In this document: positions 56,367 through 64,000 of the stretch, piece by piece
Layout of the letters: each line of letters starts with the position of its first letter
Position numbering within the stretch: position 1 is the stretch's first letter
From: Tetracentron sinense
Taxonomy: Eukaryota > Streptophyta > Magnoliopsida > Trochodendrales > Trochodendraceae
DNA: 64,000 bases
Assembly (NCBI GenBank): GCA_015143295.1
Contig: CM026562.1
Span: forward strand, 2,294,001 to 2,358,000
Direction of reading: 5' to 3'
Notes under the pieces: model-generated
What the model saw: only the letters and a program-made list of their open reading frames with translations
The model's database searches: none
Told to the model about the DNA's origin: nothing
Translations under genes and position numbers: made by a program

Positions 56367-56653
56367 GAGTTCGGATGGGCAATAGCGCTAGCTATTGCCC
56401 CCTTGTGTCTGAAAAGATGAGGGGCCCACTCACTGTTGATGAGGGGGCCACCCTTGGTTGAATGCGGGCCCCATTTTTTCAGACATAAGGGGGCAAAAGC
56501 ACAACAGTGAGCGCCGTTATCCCTTGTGTTTGAAAAAATGAGGGTCCCACTCACTGTTGAAGTGGGGATCACCCTTGGTTTAATATGGGCCCCATTTTTT
56601 CAGACACAAGGGGGCATCAGCGCAACAACGAGCACTGTTGCCCATCGGAACTC
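56367..56653. mobile_element. Foldback MITE with duplicated palindrome (287 bp)
   Basis: The outer ends GAGTTCGGATGGGCAATAGC and, read inward on the right, GAGTTCCGATGGGCAACAGT are inverted repeats. Flanking 10-mers CTATTTGGAG and CTATTTAGAG differ at one base, in keeping with a Mutator-type 9-10 bp duplication. The interior holds two tandem copies (about 125 bp each) of a palindrome with CCCTTGTGTCTGAAAA and TTTTTTCAGACACAAGGGGG arms. Confidence 0.78.
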
Positions 56654-57246
56654 CTATTTAGAGGGGTTCGGGGGTTGTTCCCTTATAAAGTGAGTACATG
56701 GGTTTGGTCCCCAAGTAGGCAAGTCACATCCCTAAATGGAATTAGAGATAATGGCACTAAACCAAGGTCCATGATTGACAATCCTCCATTTATTTGTACC
56801 TCGGTTTCCAAGGGTGGCAATGGGCCGGGTTGGGTGTATGTCTCGTAAGGTTGATCATTCACATTGTAAGCCTAATGGCAATAAGCCATTATAATCTCTA
56901 TAAATTATTATTTTTATTTTATCATCATCATCAAATTATAATTGGATTATATCGCTATAAATCTAAATTCGACCCAATTATAAGCGGATTCCATATCTCA
57001 AATTCATGAAAGATCTCACAACTCTATTAATAGAATCAAGATTCGGTCTAATTGGTTCGGATTCGGTCAATTGGCAGCCTACAATTTACAATCCTTACAC
57101 TCACTATTTTCATAAAATAAAAGGGCTACTTAGTGAGAGTATACTTAACTAGGGTCGGAGCCAGGTGGGGGCACGTGCCCCCCCTTTGAGATTTTGTAAA
57201 ATAGTCTTTATTTATTTATAATTATTAATAAAGCCATGGGGAGACA

Positions 57247-57590
57247 ATCACAGACAATCGCAAAGAATTCTAGGAGAATTCAATTGCACTCACAAGTCAA
57301 CATGTGTCATTTTTAACTCTTATTAACCATGGTTAAGATTCACTAAGCTATGAGTTCAACAATCTAACCTTGGTTTTTAGAATTTATTTTTAAAAAAATT
57401 TAACCCTAGGGTTAAAATTTCATAACCTTAGAGTTAAATTTTTTAAATTTTTTTCTAAAAACCAAAGTTAGATTGTTGACCCCTAAGGGTTAGTGAATCT
57501 TAACCACATTTAATAGGGGTTAAAAAGAACACGTGTTGACCTATGCGTGCGATTGAACTCTCTTCAAACTCAATCGTGATTGACTGTGAT
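57247..57590. repeat. Long palindrome (344 bp), foldback element
   Basis: The arms start ATCACAGACAATCGC on the left and ATCACAGTCAATCAC read inward on the right. They include TTAACCATGGTTAAGATTCA / TTAAATGTGGTTAAGATTCA pairs and meet in an AT-rich centre near 57420. A half copy follows at about 57680-57850 and another partial copy lies at about 53270-53430. Boundaries have no clear target duplication. Confidence 0.75.
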
Positions 57591-58348
57591 TTCATTTCAG
57601 CCATGGGAATGGAGGCCAGTGCCCCTGAGCTTTGAGTCTGAATCTGTTCAATTGCGAGAACTTGAGATTGAATTCACAACAGAACGGGAATCGAAGCTGG
57701 AGAGTTAATATTTTTAAAAGTCAAGGTTAGATTATTGAACCCTAAGGATTAGTGAATCTTAACCATAGTTAATTAGGGTTAAATAAACATTTGTTGACAT
57801 GTGGGTGTGATTGAACTCTCCCGAGTTTAATCGCAATTGACTATGATCCATTGATCCCAACTTAGAATATAAAAAATATATATCTTTTAAAATAAGTTGA
57901 TTAATTTTCTAATTGGGCATAATCATGGATAAGGGGTAGTTGTCCCCTAAAAAAATTATATTATATTATTTAACTATTTAATATGGCATAACTATGAGGT
58001 AAGGGGACAACTATTACGAACTTTTGAAAACAAAATATCTTTTATATCATATTATTTAATTGTTTAACGGGGCATATCTATAGAGCAAGGAGACAATTGT
58101 TTTGTAAGCGAGGAGAAACAATACCCATAAAGATATGTACGAAATGGATGGATGAAGTGCCCCAAGAACTTAGTGATCATCAGGAAAAAAAAATCCGGGG
58201 GCTATTCCCTACACCTAATAATTCTCTACAAATATATCAACAGTTACTTCAATTTTCAATTACCCCAACAATTACTTCAATTTTCAATTACCCACCGCAT
58301 GCCCCACCACAAGAAAATCCTGGCTCCGCCCGTATTTAGCATTCCTCT
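57591..58348. other. Upstream region of the dirigent gene
   Basis: It contains a half copy of the foldback sequence (57680-57850) and a 25-base direct repeat with TTACTTCAATTTTCAATTACCC at about 58242 and 58270 (core TTACTTCAATTTTCAATTAC). No separate gene was seen. It should hold distal promoter sequence for the dirigent gene. Confidence 0.5.
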
Positions 58349-58356
58349 TTATATAC
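58349..58356 (+). promoter_or_regulatory. Probable TATA box of the dirigent gene
   Basis: TTATATAC lies about 175 bp before the start codon. A start site about 30 bp downstream would fall in the first unit of the 30-bp repeats. Inferred from sequence and position only. Confidence 0.5.
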
Positions 58357-58362
58357 ATGTCC

Positions 58363-58482
58363 AAAACATAATTCTTACGCTAAGAATCTTTCAAAACATA
58401 ATTCTTACGCTAAGAATCTTTCAAAACATATCTTTCAAAACATAATTCTTACGCTAAGAATCTTTCAAAACATAATTCTTAC
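58363..58482 (+). repeat. 30-bp tandem repeats in the dirigent leader
   Basis: Units of AAAACATAATTCTTACGCTA then AGAATCTTTC occur at 58363-58392, 58393-58422 and 58437-58466, with partial units at 58423-58436 and from 58467. They lie between the TATA-like box and the start codon, so they probably form part of the 5' untranslated region. Confidence 0.92.
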
Positions 58483-58530
58483 ACCACCAGCATCTTAGTC
58501 CAAGAATCTTTTAGACGCCTTTGGTCCTCC

Positions 58531-59106
58531 ATGGCCGGAGCTGTTTCCCGGTTCACCATTTTTTACATCCTCTTTTTCTACCTCAATATCGCCGCCGACG
58601 GAACACCCAACAGCTTCTCTAAAGTCCAAACTCCGGCGAAATTCGGGTTCAAGAAAGAGAAGCTAAGCCACCTTCACTTCTACTTCCATGACACCATTAG
58701 TGGCCATAACATCAGCTCTATCCGTATCATCTCCGGACCATCGAAGAAAAGTTCTGTCTCAAAGTCTGGTTTCGGTAACGTTTATATGAGCGATGATCCA
58801 TTGACAGAAGGTCCAGATATAAGATCCAAGCTTGTTGGACGAGCTCAAGGGATGTATGCGTATGCATCTCAAAATGAGTTGGGCTTGTTAATGGTCTTGA
58901 ACTTTGCTTTCATGGAAGGGAAGTATAATGGGAGTACACTTAGTATGCTAGGGAGGAACATGGCGTTATCGGAGGTGAGGGAGATGCCGGTGGTGGGAGG
59001 AAGCGGGCTTTTCCGGTTTGCTCGAGGCTACTTTCAGGCGAAGACTCACACGTTCAACCGTGAAACGGCGGTTGTTGAGTATAATGTCTATGTTCTCCAT
59101 TATTGA
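58531..59106 (+). CDS. DIR: Dirigent protein
   Basis: Dirigent proteins are secreted beta-barrel proteins that steer stereoselective radical coupling in lignan and related phenolic synthesis in the cell wall. The intronless 191-residue frame has a hydrophobic signal peptide (about residues 1-22). The dirigent domain follows: LHFYFHDTISGHN (48-60), GNVYMSDDPLTEGPDIRSKL (82-101), VGRAQGMYAYASQ (102-114), LLMVLNFAFMEGKYNGSTLS (119-138), REMPVVGGSGLFRFARGYFQ (150-169) and the C-terminal VVEYNVYVLHY. Possible N-glycosylation sites are N60 and N133. Length and motifs are normal for the DIR-b/d (DIR22-like) group. Family proteins of this group do not all have known products, so the product is unassigned. 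The ATG is the first after the leader repeats. Confidence 0.95.
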   Translation: MAGAVSRFTIFYILFFYLNIAADGTPNSFSKVQTPAKFGFKKEKLSHLHFYFHDTISGHNISSIRIISGPSKKSSVSKSGFGNVYMSDDPLTEGPDIRSKLVGRAQGMYAYASQNELGLLMVLNFAFMEGKYNGSTLSMLGRNMALSEVREMPVVGGSGLFRFARGYFQAKTHTFNRETAVVEYNVYVLHY

Positions 59107-59185
59107 TGCTTCTTTTCTTCCTTAGGCTTTCTCATCATCTTTTTTTGTTTTTGTTTTGTTTCATTTGAAGGGAGGATGAGGTAAG

Positions 59186-59266
59186 TTTGATTTCTGTTTT
59201 CTGTCATAAGATAAGAAGGTGTGAATTCAATTTCTGTTTTCTGTCATAAGATAAGAAGGTGTGAAC
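59186..59266 (+). repeat. Short tandem duplication after the dirigent gene
   Basis: A unit of about 39 bases containing TTTCTGTTTTCTGTCATAAG then ATAAGAAGGTGTGAA is present twice with one difference (ATTC against ACTC). It lies in the probable 3' untranslated region. A GAT trinucleotide run follows near 59284. Confidence 0.88.
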
Positions 59267-60592
<1,326 letters not shown>

Positions 60593-60680
60593 TTTGAGGG
60601 TTTGGAACTTGGGGGTTCGGGGTGTAGGCCCTGAGAAAATTTTTTTGGGGTGGCATTTTTATTTTGAGAATTTTTTTTCT

Positions 60681-60935
60681 CGGTAATGCCCTTGAGGTCG
60701 CCATGTGTCCTTCTTAATACTCCTTAACTGGGTTAAAATTCACCCACCTATCCTTGTTTTTTTTCTTTTTAAATATTAAATTTCTTTTCGAAACCTAGTT
60801 CAAATTCATGAACTCCTAAGGTTAAAATTTTTAAAATATTTTTTTCTAAAAACTAAGGATAAATAGGTGAACCCTAAGAGTGGGTAAATTTTAACCATAG
60901 TTAAGGGACATGTGCTAACCTCAAGGGTATAACCG
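60681..60935. repeat. Foldback element (255 bp) with CCTTGAGG ends
   Basis: The left arm is CGGTAATGCCCTTGAGGTCG then CCATGTGTCC. The right arm, read inward, is CGGTTATACCCTTGAGGTTA then GCACATGTCC. The arms continue through TTAACTNNGGTTAAAATT. The same end sequence (CGGTTATCACCCCTTGAGG) is found inside the Mutator-like element at 61294-63003. Confidence 0.75.
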
Positions 60936-61293
60936 GACTCCATTGGGTCCCCACAATATATATGAAAAAAAGATTGTGGGGCCACTATATTATATAAGAG
61001 AAAAATTTTTGGGGGGCTAACTATACTAAAAAAAACTATAAAAAATTTGAGGGTCCCATTATTTCTTACTACCCCTAGAAGAGATTATAAAAATTTGGGG
61101 AGGGGAAGCTTTTTACGGTGAGTATTTCTTTATCACCTATATTTGGAGAGATCTTTTCGTTTGTGCAACTCAGCACACATATCTTGTGTGCCCTATACCA
61201 AATGGTGGCATGTGTCCCTAAAGCATCCATTCCATTTTAAGAGAGATTGAGGCTGTCGACCTCCATCCATTCCTTTTCTAATCTAATAAATCA

Positions 61294-63003
61294 GGAGAAA
61301 ATGCATTTACACCTCCTGAGAATTGGCGAAAATACACATAGATCTCCATCAGGTTTTAGAAAATACATTAGGTATCCCTATTTTTCAAAATAATGACACT
61401 TACACCCCTTCCATCAGTTGATCGTTAGTCAACTGACGGAATAGTGATGTCATGTGATAAAGTGGTAAAAACTACCAAAAATGCCATCATTTTCCACTTT
61501 TCTCATATACGAAATTGCCCCCTCATTTTTAAATTAAGCCAAATCCTCTACAGTGATAACCAGATTTGATAAATCCGATTATCACCCCTTAAAGAAGCCA
61601 CGTGTCCCTTTTGACAACCCTTAACTATGGTTAAGATTCACCCACCCCTAGGGTTCACTCACCCATCCACGTGTCCCTTTTCTACCATATTAATTTTTTT
61701 TAAATTAAAAAACTACTTTTAAGGCTTTTTTAGTATTAAAATATTTTTAAAAAGATTTTTTTTTCAAAAAAACCAAGGATGGGCGAGTGAACCCTCAAGG
61801 TGGGTGAATCTAACCCCATTTAAGGGGTGTCAAAAAGGACACGTGGTGGGAAGCAAGGCTTGTCACATTGGTGTGTGCGTCATTTGACCACATTGTCGTT
61901 CCAGGTCCCAATCCCCTAGAGTGTGCTTAAGTTGAGATATCCACCATGACAGGTAAGTAGCCATACTAACCTACTAACCACTGACTTTTCATCTAGTATA
62001 AAAAAAAAACACATGGCTACCTCAAGGGGTGATAACTTTAGAGGATTTGAGAATTTAAAAAGAACTCAAATCCTCTACGGTTATCACCCCTTGAGGTAGC
62101 CATGTGTCCTTTTTGACACCTCTTAAATAGGGTTAGATTCATCCACCCTTAGGGTTTACCCGTCCATCCTTGGTTTTTATTTTTTTAAATATTAATTCTT
62201 TTTAAAAATATTTTAATATTTAAAAAGCCTTAAAAACAGTTTTTTAATTTAAAAAAAAGAATTAATATGATAGAAAAGGGACACATGGATAGGTGAGTGA
62301 CCCTATGGGTGGGAGAATCTTAACCACATTTAAGAGCTGTTAAAATGGACATGTGGCTACCTCAAGGGGTGATAACCGTAGAGGATTTGAGTTCTTTTTA
62401 AATTCTCAAACCCTCTACGGTTATCAACCCTTGAGGTAGCCACGTGCCCTTTTTGACACCCCTTAAATAGGGTTAGATTCACCCACGCCTAGGGTTCACC
62501 CGCCCATCCTTGTTTTTTTGTTTTTCAAATATTAATTCTTTTTAAAAATAATTTAATATTAAAAAAGGCTTAAAAATAGTTTTTTAATTAAAAAAAAAGA
62601 ATTAATATGGTATAAAATGGACACGTGGATAGGTGAGTAAACACTATGGGTGGGTGAATCTTAACCACAGTTAAGGGGTGTCAAAAGGGACACGTGGCTA
62701 CTTCAAGGGGTGATAACCAGATTTGACAAATCCTATTATCACCGTAGAGGATTTGGCTTAATTTAAAAATGAGGGGGCAATTTCGTATATAAGAAAAGTG
62801 GAAGATGTGGGTATTTTTGGTAGTTTATTCAACCTTATCACATGACATCACTATTCCCTTAGTTAACTAACTAATGGTCAACTGATGAAAGAGGTGTAAG
62901 TGTCATTATTTTGAAAAGCAGGGGTACCTAATGTATTTTCTGAAACCTGAGGGGTCTATGTGTATTTTCTTCAAACCTTAGGGGGTGTAAATATATTTTC
63001 TCC
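61294..63003. mobile_element. Foldback Mutator-like element sharing TIRs with the Pack-MULE
   Basis: The ends start GGAGAAAATGCATTTACACC (left) and GGAGAAAATATATTTACACC (right, read inward). They match the TIRs of 24502-26052 through the CATCAGTTGA palindrome. Flanking 9-mers AATAAATCA (61285-61293) and AATAAATAA (63004-63012) differ at one base. Pairing continues beyond the family TIR for about 550 bp, making most of the element an imperfect palindrome. The centre holds further inverted units with CCTCTACGGTTATCACCCCT then TGAGGTAGCCA. No gene was seen. Confidence 0.87.
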
Positions 63004-63375
63004 AATAAATAAAAAAGGAAACTAGTGAAGATAAATCAACGAACAATGGCCAAACTATGAACGTTTCTAATCTTCTTTCTTCTCCATTCCCCCTTTTTTT
63101 TTCTCTCTTCCTTCCCTCTTCTAGCTGCAAAGGGTTTACTGCAACGGAATCAGTGGACAAAAAAAAGCCACCTCACCATAAGTCATTTTTTTTCCTACCC
63201 ATTTTTTAACTTCTTCCCATTAATTTCTTTTTTTTTTCCTTACCAAATGTCCATTGATATGTTACTCAACAGAGTAAACCCTTTGCCTCTTCTAACTCCA
63301 CGTGTCAGAAAGACAGTTGGAATCAACGTCCGTTAATTTGACATTAATTAAATTATTTGTTGGAATAAAATCCCT

Positions 63376-63585
63376 CTTTTAAAAGTTGAGCTCTCAACTC
63401 TCAAGTATGTTGGCCACCTCTGGAAGTTTTGTGCTTAGTCCTTTTCGTGTTAGTTCATAAGAAGCTTCTTTTCCTAATCATCATGGTGAATAAACTTATT
63501 ATAAAGATTTTAGGGGCATTGAAATTATTCGAGTGATTTTATACTTAAACTTGGATGCTAGATGTTCTAGGTTTTTTTTTTAAGG
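63376..63585 (+). repeat. Dispersed repeat, copy 2
   Basis: This is the partner of 51803-52065. It is shorter because a segment of about 45 bases around TACAATCATGTGTATAGCAC is absent here. The class is unknown. Confidence 0.8.
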
Positions 63586-64000
63586 TCGTTTTTTCACTCC
63601 ACGGGCGAGGAAAGGACTATTGCTCTTCGCTCTCACAAAACTGTCCCGTCGTGAACTCAGATTAATTTTTAACCCTATAGTTAAATTTTTTTATATTTTA
63701 TTTTTCTAAAAACAAAGGATAGAGGGGTGAATCCTATGAAATAGTAAAGCTTAACCACAGTTAAATGAAGTTTAAAGGGGGACACATGGCATGAAAAAGG
63801 GACCCAAGATGCCCCTCCTTGCATCACCTATCGAGGAGGTGATTATTTTCTTTTTTTAAAACTAGCAGAGTTAGTTTAGTTTATTTTTTTAAATATTTTC
63901 AAGCTTCTTTATTGTAACTTCATAATCTCATTTGTATGCTATTGGGAGCGGTTTAGGTGTCAAGTTACACATGCTTTAAATGGTGGGCACACTTGATGCT
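63586..64000. other. Right flank, no gene
   Basis: AT-rich, with TTAACCC/GGTTAA motifs around 63668-63770 that recall the foldback family. Nothing coding was recognised. Confidence 0.35.

Overview
This is plant nuclear DNA, most likely from a flowering plant with a repeat-rich and AT-rich genome. It holds eukaryotic genes (a CBL-interacting protein kinase, a mitochondrial-type PPR protein and a dirigent protein) and typical angiosperm transposons: Copia, Gypsy, L1, hAT, Mutator-like, Tourist and Helitron. The sequence alone does not identify the species. No rRNA, tRNA, CRISPR array or organellar gene block was seen.

Genes are few. Two look intact: the PPR gene (30495-32435, minus) and the dirigent gene (58531-59106, plus). 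A CIPK gene (10483-11837, minus) is complete except for a 2-bp insertion that stops translation just before the NAF regulatory motif. Broken gene copies are: an LRR receptor kinase fragment next to a retrotransposon (about 5300-5700), a TMK-type LRR ectodomain captured inside a Mutator-like element (24.8-25.8 kb), a fragment of the DNA-repair nuclease UVH1/XPF (26.6-27.3 kb, minus) and a DUF716/TMEM45-like gene (28.0-28.6 kb, minus).

The rest is layered mobile DNA. At 270-5299 is a young non-autonomous Copia element with GAG only, matching 533-bp LTRs and a perfect 5-bp target duplication. From 13.1 to 23.0 kb lies an old Gypsy element. Its gag is split by a 452-bp hAT-type element, and its pol region is split by a second hAT-type element that itself holds a 2.6-kb solo LTR. 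Further right are two hAT-type MITEs (23.3 and 24.0 kb), a Pack-MULE (24502-26052), a degenerate hAT with transposase (32657-35926), a 5'-truncated L1 (about 36.7-40.1 kb), a pair of 190-bp MITEs (40.8 and 41.4 kb), a hAT MITE inserted into the edge of a Tourist MITE (44.2-45.0 kb), a 2.4-kb minus-strand solo LTR (45809-48203), a Helitron (52789-55409, minus) and a foldback Mutator-like element (61294-63003). The last shares its terminal repeats with the Pack-MULE.

The genes show no sign of a shared pathway or operon. The window is best read as isolated single-copy genes in a transposon landscape. The observations most worth following are the two related Mutator-like elements, one carrying a receptor-kinase ectodomain, and the CIPK truncation. 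Gene boundaries come from reading frames and family knowledge. No similarity search was run.
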